A stretch of 64,000 nt of DNA. Source: Catonia carolina. Lineage: Eukaryota; Arthropoda; Insecta; Hemiptera; Achilidae. Made by a program: the position numbers and the translations under genes. A model generated the notes under the pieces. The model worked only from the letters and a program-made list of their open reading frames with translations, was not told the DNA's origin and searched no databases. This document shows, piece after piece, positions 11,096 to 21,559 of the stretch (positions are counted from its first letter, which is position 1; each line of letters starts with the position of its first letter). Location: NCBI GenBank assembly GCA_035578175.1, contig JAQMRL010000001.1:370133720-370197719 (forward strand). The letters are read 5' to 3'.

Positions 11096-11635
11096 CCCTT
11101 TCAGTACTATTGTCCGGAAAACAGAACGTCGATATATTTTATGGAAAACATCCGGTTTAATGAACGTCCGTATAACCCACCGTTTACAAAAAAAAACTTT
11201 TAAACAAAAATGAATGGAATAATGTATTTTGAGACTGCCACCTTGGCGTAGACTAGCGTGCTAGTCTACAAAGCGAAAGGTCCTGGATTCAATTCCCGGC
11301 TAGGGTTTAGAAATTTTAACACGTTAAAACCACCGTTAAGGTACCAAAACCCACAGTAGTCGCTAATGACCAAGCTGTCAGTGCGACTTTAAATAAACGA
11401 AAGGAAAATATTTTGAGTATTTTTAGTATTAGAACGATTTGTTTTTGTGTGAATATAATAAAAATTAATTTTAACAGGAAATTTTATTTTTCTGTAACGT
11501 TGAAATTTTGGTTGGCAATGGCAGGCTTACGCCTGCAAGTTTTCGAAATAGGGCTGACACTTTTTGTACACCCTTATACAAATTAAATGACACTTTAGGA
11601 TCAAACTTTTAAATATTGTTTCAGCACTGAAAGGG
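11096..11635. mobile_element. piggyBac-type non-autonomous element (TTAA-flanked)
   Basis: Both ends are flanked by TTAA (11092-11095 and 11636-11639). The 13-bp inverted termini, CCCTTTCAGTACT and the complement of CCCTTTCAGTGCT, differ at one base. TTAA duplication plus CCCTTT-like ends is the hallmark of the piggyBac superfamily. The 540-bp interior has no transposase, so the element would need one supplied in trans. A subterminal CAGGC-TTAC-GCCTG hairpin lies near 11525. A tRNA-derived SINE is inserted at 11233-11403. Confidence 0.85.
11233..11403 (+). repeat. tRNA-derived SINE inside the TTAA element
   Basis: A TGGCGTAGACTAGCG A-box-like block and a GGATTCAATTCCCGG B-box-like block lie about 40 bp apart. 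They are followed by a tRNA-unrelated body (GTCGCTAATGACC, GCGACTTTAAATAAACG). The last part matches the tail of the SINE copy at 19330. It is not a functional tRNA, because the acceptor and anticodon arms do not fold correctly. Confidence 0.7.
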
Positions 11636-11639
11636 TTAA

Positions 11640-12513
11640 ATATATTTTAAATAATATTAATTTTTGGTTTGTTTTTTTTAATTATTTCCATGTTTAATTT
11701 CCCTTTATGTTTTTAACAACATTTTTGTTATTATAAATGTTAAGATCTTACCAAAAACCGATGACTATTGATTTCCTATGCGTAATAGATTCTGAAACTT
11801 ATCGAAATTGTAAAATATAATATCCAATTAGCCAGTTTGCCCACTTTATTGAATTTACAGTATAGAATACCTTTAAGTTGCCAGCTGAGCCTGTTCTCCA
11901 ATAATAACATTGTTTGGTAGGCTATCGATAAATAATTGAGAACGGGTTTACCCATCCTTGCCCTACCCAATTACTGTTCCATATTCTTGACCACAGAGTA
12001 GTTATGCAACCTCAAACAAGGCAAACCACAAACCTACATTGAATATTTCATCTTTTAGTACTCTTGGTGAATTATTTTCAAATAAATTCTGTTCAAAGGT
12101 TTAATTTACAACATTTTAAATGTTTTTAATATCACTGTAAAATATATTTCAAAATTAATCCATAGATTTAATATAATTTTGTTTGTAAAATTAAATTAAT
12201 TGTGAAAATAGTATTTTAATTTAAATGAAATTTCATAGATATTTTATTATAACTTTAATTTATTAATAATAGTAGAAAGAACTAATTAAATTACGTCATA
12301 TTTGATAGCAAAACTACTGAAGTTAACAGAAATACAAGAAATTTATCCTTATATTTAAAAATTTATATTATCGCAACCTATCATGTATGCTTAACCTCTT
12401 GACGGACATTGACACAAATGTAGCCATTAACTCCACAGCTTGATATCTTTCAACTACTTCGACTCCCCATTGTAACATAATGTTGCCAGAAACCTTTGTT
12501 AGTTGCACTCCTC
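11640..12513. other. AT-rich stretch without a recognised gene
   Basis: AT-rich DNA. The short minus-strand frame at 11776-11970 has no recognisable motif. Confidence 0.4.
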
Positions 12514-12589
12514 TCTTGTTGAATTATCACATGTTATTCATATGTACTGCCTCTTGTTGAATTATCACATGTTATTCATATGTACTGCC
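12514..12589. repeat. Exact 38-bp tandem duplication
   Basis: The 38-bp unit beginning TCTTGTTGAATTATCACATG occurs twice in tandem without a mismatch (12514-12551 and 12552-12589). The second unit contains the left target-site copy of the SINE that follows. Confidence 0.85.
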
Positions 12590-12974
12590 TACAACAGGCA
12601 GGTGGAGTGTTAAATTATTTACACTCAGTCTGCTAGTTCCAGGGCTACAAAAAATAGCTGTGTTTCTTATTACATAGTCATCCAATTATATGACTGAAAC
12701 ACTCAAGAACAGAAGAGGTAGAGGTGTAAAATCACTAGTCATTGTTGTCTCCTCGGAGATTAATGAATTTCATTATAGAGCCAGACCCTGTGGTGAATAA
12801 AAGAAGGTGTAATTTGCAGGGTAGAAAATGTGTTTCTCAGATGACCTGGCGTGCTGATAAGCATACTTTTCAATTCAGAGAAGAAGGTATGGTAAACCCT
12901 CCTTAATCCTCGTTTTACTTAGTAAAACCTCTAGAGATTCAAACCAGCCATTCAGCTGATGGCCTAAACAACAA
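12585..12974 (+). repeat. SINE-like repeat family A, copy 2, with target duplication
   Basis: A full-length copy from CTGCCTACAACAGG to CTAAACAACAA. It is flanked by TATTCATATGTA at 12573-12584 and again at 12975-12986. The 12-bp direct duplication and the CAA tail support insertion by target-primed reverse transcription, presumably using LINE machinery. It fixes the element ends for the other copies. Confidence 0.82.
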
Positions 12975-13087
12975 TATTCATATGTAATTGCGGCTTTTTT
13001 TCATTGCGAGGTTATGGTTAATTTTCAAAACTAACTAGTCTTTCAAGGAGGTAACTTAGAAAATTATTAAGAAATAATAAATAAACT

Positions 13088-13250
13088 GGCCGCCCCCCGC
13101 ATCGCAGTGGTAGCGCGTTAGCCTACAAAGTGGAGGTGCCGGGTTCAATTCACGGTTAAGATATAGAAATTTTCTCTAGTTTAAACCCACTGCCGTTGTT
13201 AATAACCGAGATGTTATACGACTTTAATAATTTAGAAAAAAATAATAAAC
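13088..13250 (+). repeat. tRNA-derived SINE
   Basis: GCAGTGGTAGCGCG (A-box-like) and GGGTTCAATTCACGG (B-box-like) at tRNA spacing, then a body ending in AATAACCGAG and GACTTTAATAATTTAG. Its layout matches the SINE at 11233. Confidence 0.62.
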
Positions 13251-13607
13251 TAAGAGGAATTTATTATTAAATTGGGATATAAATGGTATTAATTAATAAT
13301 TAGAAGTAGGTATACGAATGAAAAATGAAAATATTTTTTTGCCAAATTTAAATTTTTCATGATTTACTTATCTCAGGATACACAATTTACGCAAAAATTA
13401 AACTGATATTTTTGTATTCCCTTTAAATAAATCTATCCTTGTTTATCAACCTGAAGTTCCCTACTAAGAGACTGGCAACCGTACGGTATTTAGCTGAGAA
13501 CTCCTGCTTGTACCAAAATCATTAAATCAAGTTTATCTAATTTTTTGTTTTAATAAGAATTAGAGAAAAAAAATAATAATACAAAATAAATAAGGGTAAA
13601 GATAAGC

Positions 13608-13720
13608 TTTCCCTGTGGTCTATTAAAAAACGTGCTATGCTTCAAAGCGGAGATCCCGAGTTCGATTACCGGCTAGGAACTTGAATATTACTCCACGCGT
13701 AAACTCAACGATCCTTAACC
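13608..13720 (+). repeat. Degenerate tRNA-derived SINE head
   Basis: Weak similarity to the SINE at 13088: CGGAGATCCCGAGTTCGATT contains a B-box-like GAGTTCGATTACCGG, followed by a short body. The A box is poor. Confidence 0.4.
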
Positions 13721-13984
13721 TAAATTAATCTTTTATTAATTATTTATTATTTTAATTATTTTGTGTTTACTTCGAAAATCTTGTTTTAGTTGTAACTAAT
13801 TTTCATTTTCGGTTTTTCTGTGGAATCCTAAAGTTTTCCTCATTACAACCACATAAACAATTTTTTTAATTTGTTCGGTTGAACTCTGAATTAAAGAACA
13901 AACAGAATCTTGAGTTAAAATTAATTGGAACATATTTTGCGTTTCAAATACATCCATTAAGCAAGAATGATGCGATATCTTGAA

Positions 13985-14530
13985 TTGTGGCTCGACAGGC
14001 GATTAAACTTTGAAAAATCATCTGCGTACAAAACGTTTAGAACTTAACCGCCGTCAGAAGCTACTCTTCTGCTTAATTAACCATCGATCAAAATAATTCA
14101 ACCTTCGTTCCAAACTTTTAATTTACAAAACCCTTTTAAGATCAATCTTGACGTATGGCGTTTAGCTTTTTGGAGTAACGGCAGAGAGTAACTTAACGTC
14201 GATCCAGTCCAATTAATCCAAATTCTTAAGACTTGCTTCTGGCGCTCTTTTTCATGTAATCAATATCCCTTCTACGACGATTTTTAAATTCCAATAGTAA
14301 ACGAGCAAACCGCGTCCTTCTTTAGTAAATTTCATGGACAACTAGGCGACCATTCAGACCAATTAGCCCGTGATCTAGCTACAAGGAACTTCCCAACTTT
14401 GTAACGTCTAAAGCGAAAATGGAGTAGTGATCTCTTGGCCTGAATAACGGACAACACCCGTAATTACAAACGGAGAATGTACCACTGGGTACCTCTTCTA
14501 CTGAAAGTGAAATTTCTCATTGCTTTTTAA
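13985..14530 (+). pseudogene. jockey-like LINE RT C-terminal remnant
   Basis: Over several frames the plus strand gives LWLDRRLNF, LLIYK/TLLRSILTYGV-type sequence, then FFSKFHGQLGDHSDQLARDL. The blocks match the connection and C-terminal region of jockey-clade RT (HLDRRL..., LTYG.QL.G). Many stops and frameshifts show it is old. It ends about 130 bp before the receptor exon and has the same orientation, so it lies in the intron just upstream. Confidence 0.62.
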
Positions 14531-14657
14531 ATATCATTACTTGTATATGGAAATAGTTCAGCTCAATATACAGTACGTAATAAAAATTAAAGACAAAAAA
14601 TATTAAAATTACTAATTTCTGATACTGTTTTTTAATATGTTATCCTTTTTGTTTCAG

Positions 14658-14808
14658 ATATAACGTGTTCTTTATGATATTGACGTATTTTTTACCAATC
14701 GGATCAATGAGTTTTACATACATCAGAGTTGGCATTGAATTATGGGGTAGTCAAAGTATAGGAGAATGTACACAACGTCAGTTGGAGAATATAAAATCTA
14801 AACGAAGG
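14658..14808 (+). CDS. TkR99D: Internal exon of a tachykinin-like peptide receptor (GPCR)
   Basis: The exon encodes 50 residues: YNVFFMILTYFLPIGSMSF at the start, TYIRVGIELWGSQSIGECT in the middle, and QRQLENIKSKRR at the end. This is TM5 and the start of intracellular loop 3 of insect tachykinin receptors, a family of rhodopsin-like GPCRs in the plasma membrane that bind tachykinin-related neuropeptides. The FLP motif in TM5 and the VGIELWGS.SIGECT run are diagnostic from family knowledge. A pyrimidine tract ending TTTGTTTCAG precedes 14658, and GTCAGT follows 14808. The first base completes a codon from the previous exon, and the end is at a codon boundary. Neither neighbouring exon (TM3-TM4 side or TM6 side) was recognised here, so the introns are long. 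It is surrounded by LINE remnants. The symbol follows the closest fly receptor; strict orthology is inferred. Confidence 0.88.
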
Positions 14809-15114
14809 GTCAGTACAAATACAAACTGTTATATTTTTTAAACAATATATTTGCATGATACAGTTATGTTTAACTGCAATAAATACCTGTTACATTTTTT
14901 TAATCAGTTTTGTGTAATTAATTTAGTTTAGTTATTTATATAATAAATATAATTTACATCATTTATTTTTGTGATATAAATTATTTTTTAAGTTTTAGAG
15001 TAAATAAATACTTGATGAGCTTATCAATTTGAAAAGTTTTATAAAAATTAAAATTAAAAAAAAAACACTTATCAGGCTGTTTGTCACCTACCGAGGTAAA
15101 TAATAGATACTCGA

Positions 15115-15300
15115 GAAAAGAAACAGGGAACACTGCAAAAATGTTAAACAAGAATTATGAGAGTATCTATGGATCAGTTAAAAAGAATGATATATGGTGA
15201 ATCAGACATTATTAAGAAATAGATGTCCTTTTAGAACAGAAGGATAGAATAAAATTTATCAAATCTCAGCAAAAACTATAGCTAGGTCACGTGGAACATC
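15115..15300 (+). pseudogene. LINE RT C-terminal remnant
   Basis: The plus strand reads ESIYGSVKKNDIW, then DRIKFIKSQQKL and LGHVEHL. This is the RR(I)YGPV..N...WRIRYN...IVKFIK...LGH block found after the RT domain in several LINE families. In-frame stops (after NDIW and before LGHV) show decay. It lies in the putative intron about 300 bp after the receptor exon. Confidence 0.62.
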
Positions 15301-15309
15301 TTATTTGCA

Positions 15310-16675
15310 TCATTTGTAACAAAAATTCTGTAAAACTTATAATTAATCAAATAAATATACGTAAAGAAACGTAATAAATAAATACTTCAGGTATTGTTGA
15401 CCTGTAACTTAGTAACAATACGTATTTACAAAAATATTATATGGTTCATTTTCTATCAAGAGTACATAAAAAATTATAGATAAGTTAAACGAATTTATCA
15501 TCAAAATAAGCCCCTTAGAAACTCGCAAAAGAATTTGTCGTAACAGAACTTTCAACAGATAAACTTTATGTAAATAGACTGTATTTGAAAAATTGACTAC
15601 AATTTCTCAGTAGATACAAGGAGATTATGAAACGGAAATCAAGGAGGATGTAAAAAGGAAGTGTCAGGAAACAAAAATGAAAAGTTTTTTCTTGTAATTT
15701 TAGAAAGAAAGGTATTTTTATAAATTTTAAGGATTGTAGAACTCATGTTTTAATTGACCTGATATACCTCAAGACACCTTAGTATTGTTGGAGGTGGTGA
15801 TGGCAGAAGGGTGGGGAAGTGGAACCCATTCTAATATTATGTTAGTTTTGTGTAGTGAAACACACAAGGCTTTGTTTTTTTTACACTCGTTTTACATTTT
15901 GTAAAAATTACTGGAAGATGTGAAAAATTTTAAATCAGTTTGTGAATCATATTAGATTAATAAAGTTCTTTTGTGTCTCCGTTAACTGGTATCAATCAGC
16001 TGATTAGAAGCTGGAATCGAACGGATGAGAAAACCAAAATGATACTCAGAAGAAATAGTGTATTCCAGTTCTTGTTTCTAAATTTTTATGGTTATTAAGA
16101 TCTACAAAAAGATTTTAATGAAAAACTTGATTTTTAGTTTTAAAAATCAGAACCATTTCAGATATTTTATTCTTTCGTGAATAGACCAAATAATGATCAC
16201 ACTATTAGAATTCACTTTTTTTATTTTTACTTTTCTTGAAACCAACATTCTGATATTTTCCCTCCTTTCATTTTCTTTTTTTGCTGCTTCAGAGATTTTC
16301 TTCTCAGTTCCCTCTAAGCAGACTTTTTTAATCGTTTGACTTGTTCGAAAAACACTTCTCATCGATTCTCTTTTTACAGTTTTCTCTGTAAGAACTATGA
16401 GAATTCTTTCTAACAGAATATTTTATCCCAATGGTATTACGTTTGATTTACTGGTTTTTGAGAACTTTATGTAATCTCTTGATTTTAAAGATTCAATTTT
16501 CTTTTTAACTTTTAATTACTCGTATGTGGCCATAAAACATTAACTATCCTTTGTGAACTGATGTCTGTACTGATTTAATATCCTTATAAATGTCCATATT
16601 TAACTTCCAGTGATATTCTCCGTTGATTGTTCTCAGAATCCTAAAAACATGAACAGAGAAGTTTTCTATTTAAAA
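15310..16675. other. AT-rich stretch without a recognised gene
   Basis: No coding or RNA feature was recognised. The minus-strand frame at 16147-16362 is lysine-rich and of low complexity, and looks like chance. Confidence 0.4.
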
Positions 16676-16850
16676 ATGCCGGCCGCATTGGCGTAGTTGG
16701 TAACGTGCTTGCCTCTCATCATGCGGTCTTGGGTTCCAATACCACTCAGGCACGGAATATTTTCATACGTTACAAAAACCATTTCATCCTTCACCGTCTG
16801 CATTAGTAGTAATTGCAGAACAGTCGGACGTTAAACCAAAAATAAAATAT
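16676..16850 (+). repeat. tRNA-derived SINE family B, copy 1
   Basis: Starts ATGCCGGCCGCATTGGCG. The A box is TGGCGTAGTTGGTAACG, and the B-box position reads GGGTTCCAATACC (one base off consensus). A body with TTTTCATACGTTACAAAA follows and the tail is AT-rich. The same family occurs at 19330 and 19954. It is not a functional tRNA. Confidence 0.82.
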
Positions 16851-17100
16851 TTTAACCTTTTGATCGATCCCGTAGAGAACAACAGGTTTTATTTAATTTT
16901 TACTGCATTTATGTGTAATTTCTAAATATAAAGTATTACTAACTCATAATAAATTATGAAACTTAAGGCATCCATAAATTTGCTTTCAAAGAGCATTTTT
17001 ATATAAATGATACGTAAACAATTAAACTACAATAAGAATGTAATTATGTTACATAAATTAGTAGTAATGATATAATTTTTAGTTTGATGTTGCAATTTAA

Positions 17101-17114
17101 TGAAAACAAACTGT
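17101..17114. repeat. Target site duplication, left copy (LINE at 17115)
   Basis: TGAAAACAAACTGT, repeated exactly at 18609-18622. Confidence 0.85.
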
Positions 17115-18608
17115 CGTCGTCGTCGTCGTCGTCGTCATGGATTAGGCTATTTTAGCTGTGAGCTAAGCCTGTTCCGGCGTCCATCTCCTCCTCGGTCTTC
17201 CAATACCTCTTCTACCTCTTGGTATATGGTGCCATGCGTTTAAAGGAAGGCGGTCTTGCGGCATTCTGAAAAGATGTTCTGACCATTTTTCTTTGTATTG
17301 CTTGATTATGTCAGCAAGCGGTTGTGTTCCACATTCCTCCCTTATTACTTCGTTCCTGAAGCGATCTTCTCTGGTGCATCCCTTTATATGTCTAAGAAAT
17401 CTCATCTCTGCTGCTTGAATCTTGGATTCTTGTTTCTTAGACAGCACCCATGCTTCACTTCCATAAGCTAAGGTAGGTATAGCCATAACTCTATAAAATT
17501 TTATTAGCGTATCCTTCCTAGCTTTGTTCTTCAGGGACCTACTTATTGCCCCACATACCGAGCTAAACTTTGTTATTTTTTGCTGGACATCTTTATCCTG
17601 GTCGTATGTTATGTCACAACCAAGATATTTAAAATTGCTCACTTGGTCAAAAATAGTATTGTCAATCATTATCTTGGACCTTGTTGGCCATTTCCCCTGG
17701 AAAGCCATTATTTTTGTTTTCTTTCTTGAAATTTTCATATTAAAACATTTACTCAAAATATGTAGCTTATGCATTGAAATTTGTAGCTTGTCTTCAGATT
17801 CCTGCAGTATAACTGTGTCGTCAGCAAATAATAAATTATTTATAAAAGTATTTCGAGCAAGAGGAATGCCTTTGTCAACTTTTGATTGCCATTCATACAT
17901 AAGCTCACTAACATATATATTGAATAGTGTTGGAGATATTGGGCACCCCTGTTTAACACCTTTATTCGTAGGAATTTTCCTGGACAGTCTCCCACACTGC
18001 ACCTCCATTTTTATTGAAGAATCGTTGTACAAACTTCGTATGCTACTTATCAAGTGCTTGGGGTAACCATGTGTCTCCATTATTCTCCAGAGTAGTTTCC
18101 TATCGACGTTGTCAAACGCTTTCTCCCAGTCCACGAAGGCCATGTGCGTTTCACAGTTGTACTCTCGGCGTTTTTCTATAATAATTTTCAAAGTGAATAC
18201 CGCGTCGATACAGGATCGCCCTCTCCTGAACCCCATTTGACTCTCTTGTAATAATACTTCTGTTATAATTTGAAGTCGTTTAGAGATTATCGTAGCATAT
18301 AACTTGTAAGCTGTATCTAGAAGACTGATCCCTCTATAGTTTTCTGGATTTGTTCGATCCCCTTTTTTAAAAATAGAGATTATTTTAGCCATCTTCCATT
18401 CCTCTGGAGCAGTGTGAGTTTTCCAGCAGATGTTAAATAGATGTAGGAGTCGCAAGTGTAGCATTATACCTCCATATTTCAGGAGCTCCATATTGATTCC
18501 ATTGAGCCCAGGCGCTTTTCTATTCTTGGAACCTTTTATTGCTGCTTGAAGCTCTTCCATGGTCAGTTGATCAATATGGCACAAGGAGCATTGTGTCGAA
18601 AACATTGT
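17115..18608 (-). mobile_element. Young 5'-truncated LINE with open RT frame
   Basis: A minus-strand retroposon bounded by a 14-bp target duplication and ending in a (GAC)n 3' tail (17115-17141). One frame, uninterrupted from the first ATG at 18605 to 17163, encodes about 480 residues of reverse transcriptase. In order it has APGLNGINMELLK, FKKGDRTNPENYRGISLL, MGFRRGRSCIDAVF, motif A AFVDWEKAFDNVDR, motif B GVKQGCPISPTLFN, motif C LLFADDTVIL, NFKYLGCDITY, LAYGSEAWVL, and a basic end GRRGIGRPRRRW. All catalytic Asp positions are kept. The endonuclease domain is missing because of 5' truncation, so it cannot move by itself. The open frame and intact duplication imply a recent insertion. The copy at 660-1250 is an older relative. 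Confidence 0.9.
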
Positions 18609-18706
18609 TGAAAACAAACTGTTCGCAAATAAAATTAAATTATAAGTTGAGTTTATTTTATTAACAGAAAAAGATGATATATTTAAACTACATTTTCATA
18701 TTTTTC

Positions 18707-18957
18707 TATAGAAAGTAACAATGCTTTTAAGTTGTGTGCAAAACTGCAGCAACATTGCTATTCCGACGTGTGTGATGGTATCAGCAATCTTAACCATTGC
18801 CCCAAGCACTGCGTGTTTCATCAGTATGGGGCTGCTGAGTCCTTTAATGGAAACGGTTAAAGTGAAATTCAATTTACCCTCTGAGAACGCAATTCTTAGA
18901 ACTAGCTATCATGATCAGTTAAGCTACATCCTGCCCGAGGTAGCACTAATTTAACTG
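18707..18957. other. Unidentified open region, possible repeat or gene fragment
   Basis: This stretch is richer in G+C than its flanks and open on both strands. The plus strand gives 77 codons (18721-18954: MLLSCVQNCSNIAIPTC at the start, YHDQLSYILPE near the end) after a CTATAG that could be an acceptor site. The minus strand gives a 60-residue open run (KHAVLGAMVKIADTITHVG). I recognise neither. It could be a piece of an unknown transposon or a host exon; nothing decides between them. Confidence 0.3.
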
Positions 18958-18959
18958 AA

Positions 18960-19329
18960 TACAGCAGGTTTAGACCACAACTTTAATAAACATTTCCCAA
19001 AGCTATGATGCAGGCTATAAGCAGCTATGTGCAGTCTGATAAACTACACCGTTATTAAAGCCTGTAAGATGTTGATATCTGTCTGGGTGGACAGAAAAAA
19101 TATCAAAATAATCTTATGTAACAAAATTTACGATAAATAATAATAAAAAACACAAATTGAATTCTATTAAATTTAACCTTAATGAAATAATCTGGACAAT
19201 TATTATAAAAAAAAATTTAAATAACATACAAAAGTGAAATAAAATTAAATGAAAATCACAACAGAATTTGATAAAATTATGTAAGAAAAAGTAAAAATTA
19301 TGAATATATCAAAATTTCAATAAAAAAAT
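18960..19329. other. No gene recognised
   Basis: A slightly GC-richer 140 bp is followed by A-rich DNA. No motif was found. Confidence 0.4.
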
Positions 19330-19528
19330 ATGCCGGCCGCATTGACGCAGCTGGTAACGTGCTCGCCTCTCATCATACGGTCCTGGGTTCGAATCCCACT
19401 CAGGCACGGCATATTTTCATACGTTACAAAAAATCATTTCATCCTCCATTGTAAACAGTTGCACCCCAACGTCGTCGCTAATGACCGTTGTAATAGATGC
19501 GACGTTAAATAAATAAATTAAAAAAAGG
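19330..19528 (+). repeat. tRNA-derived SINE family B, copy 2
   Basis: The best-preserved copy: ATGCCGGCCGCATTGACG, B box GGGTTCGAATCCCAC, then CAGGCACGGCATATTTTCAT and a body ending GATGCGACGTTAAATAAA with an AAAT-type tail. The A and B boxes fit the RNA polymerase III internal promoter of tRNA genes. Confidence 0.87.
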
Positions 19529-19953
19529 TTTTATTAAAAATTTTATTTAAAAATATTACACATACAAGATATACATAGTTTACATAAACATATAAGATAT
19601 TACATAATTATGTTTATTATTAACTGATGCAATCTACAAAGAAAAAAAAATTCTATTCTCTTCTATTTTCTGTTTTCCTACATTGTTGTTATTTTTGTAA
19701 TGTGCGGTAGGTATTTCTAAGCATCTAGTCTAAGTATTACTAAACCATGTTCACTCCATGCAATAATATTGACATGCTATAAATTGAACAGGATTCATTT
19801 AAATAGATAAAAGTAGGAAAAGTAAATAATAGTGTCATTTTAATGGCATTTAAATAATAGTATATTTAATTATAGTATTTATAGTATGTCTGTAAACATT
19901 GGCTCAACAATCTACAAAAGCGTCATATATAAAAGTATTATACATATATAAAA

Positions 19954-20112
19954 ATGCCGGCCGCAATGGCGTAGTTGGTAACGTCCTCGCCTCTCATCAT
20001 GCAGTCTTGGGTTTGAATCCCACTCAGGCACGCCATATTTTCAATACGTTACAAAACCAAAAACCACTGTAGTTGATGCGTTGATTGTTTGTTAAATAAG
20101 CAAAGAAAAAAA
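19954..20112 (+). repeat. tRNA-derived SINE family B, copy 3
   Basis: Starts ATGCCGGCCGCAATGGCG and carries GGGTTTGAATCCCAC as B box. The body is shorter because sequence after TTACAAAACC is missing relative to copy 2, and it ends in GTTAAATAAGC. Confidence 0.82.
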
Positions 20113-20699
20113 CTATACATTAACATTACATATCCTAACCTATAATTATACAACTTGGCAATATGGACGTTTGTATTTCTAACAGTTCTCTTAAACTAGT
20201 CTAACGGTTTTCCTGCAAATCCATGTATAGAGGTTTCTAGGGTCTAAAAATCGATTGCCCTAGGTCTCATTTGAAAATAATCGTTAACTCGCTAACTTAA
20301 GAAATATAATTAGAACAATAGGCTGGCTAAAAGATATAATAAACAATAACAGTGATATAGTAAACAAATTCACGGTATTTTAAATGTAAACTACGCCATA
20401 ACTCCTTCAATGGCTTATTTACTATAAACCCATTGTATTATCATTCTTATAATCATTTAATCTGCAACCGAGCAAAGCTCGGTAACCCGATACTGTTACT
20501 TAAATATGTATCATGTACATAGTTACTTACTTTTTTTAGTAAATTATGCAAAGCCGAAGCACTTCATTGGTGTTTAAGAAGGGTTAACAGCCGCAAAACA
20601 GTGGTTTCTAAAAAGTTGAAATTTTTAGACCCCAGCTTGAATTCAAACATTGAACGTGGCAGCCCAGATCTATAGAGGCCACCAAAACTATAAATATCT
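20113..20699. other. Repeat-like stretch with a small hairpin
   Basis: No gene seen. At about 20468-20484 ACCGAGC-AAA-GCTCGGT forms a perfect 7-bp stem followed by AACCCGAT. Short hairpins of this kind often stand near the 3' ends of insect DNA elements, but no full element could be outlined. Confidence 0.4.
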
Positions 20700-21290
20700 T
20701 TTTTTTCTAATTTTGAGGCCACATTGGATCACTTAGGCAACCAATTTCTAGTGTTTTTCGGATAGCGTATAATCTAGCCATTCGGTTTTGCCAGTACTTT
20801 TTGAGACGTTCCGATCTTTGTTTCCGTATCTCATCTGTAACCTCCACCGTGCGTCTTTCTGCTCTTCCCCAATAAAATCTGTGTGTTTTTAGAGTATACT
20901 GTTTACTTTTTCTCGTCAAACGCGTCCTCAACTGCTAGTCCAATTTAATTGAGATCCCTCTTAATCTCTTCGATGTATCTTCCCGTAATCTTCCTGTTCA
21001 AGTTCCTGAGGCTCAGTTGTTACAATATTCTATCATTCGGCATTCTTAAAATGTGGGAAAAGTAGGAAATCCTCCTTTTCTTCATCACGCTGATAATCGG
21101 ATCAATTTTCTTTATAAATACGTAGTTCATTAGAAGGAATTCGCCATACCCCGTTTTTTTTTTTTGATAATTCTTGTTAAGACCGGTTCTGATAATTCTG
21201 CGATCTGTTTTAAGAAGTTGGTCAGTTTTAGCTTCATTCTTGATTTGGAAAATAGTTTTACCGGCGTAATATATCATTCATAATTTTAAA
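20700..21290 (-). pseudogene. LINE RT C-terminal remnant
   Basis: The minus strand reads YYAGKTIFQIKNEAKTDQLL, ISVMKKRRISYFSHILRMP, and in other frames an RRTVEVTDEIRKQRSERLKK-like tail ending near 20707. SYFSHILRM corresponds to the LGH..RM block of LINE C-termini. Several frameshifts are present, and no catalytic motif remains. Confidence 0.6.
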
Positions 21291-21559
21291 TCTTTGAAAA
21301 GCAAAAACAACGAAATGATGTACATAATAAAGTGAATCTGTTTTGTCGCCATAAATTAAATTTTTTATGATGATTCGAGCCTAAACCGTAATCCAAAACA
21401 GGTCCTAAAAAATTGTCAATTACCTACTCTGAAAAAATCTAGAAAGAATCGTTGAACAAATTTTAATTCGTTGGTGCCACTATAATATCATTTCTAGGTA
21501 AAATCTAATTTTGGTATCATTTTAAAAGAAAAAATTAAGTATATGTAGGCCTGCTAGGG

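Noticed and set aside
11233..11330. Possible tRNA gene (A and B boxes)
   Set aside because: The cloverleaf does not close, and a SINE body and tail follow. The same holds for the boxes at 13088, 16676, 19330, 19954, 43770, 53597 and 63833.
12388..13025. Possible TTAA-flanked element starting at TTAACCTCTTGACGG
   Set aside because: The proposed right end (GCGAGGTTATGGTTAA) matches the left end too poorly to count as an inverted repeat.
16147..16362. 71-codon lysine-rich minus-strand frame
   Set aside because: Low-complexity AT-driven composition, no motif and no splice context.
17524..18066. 180-codon plus-strand open frame
   Set aside because: It is antisense to the open RT frame of the LINE at 17115-18608 and has no recognisable domain.
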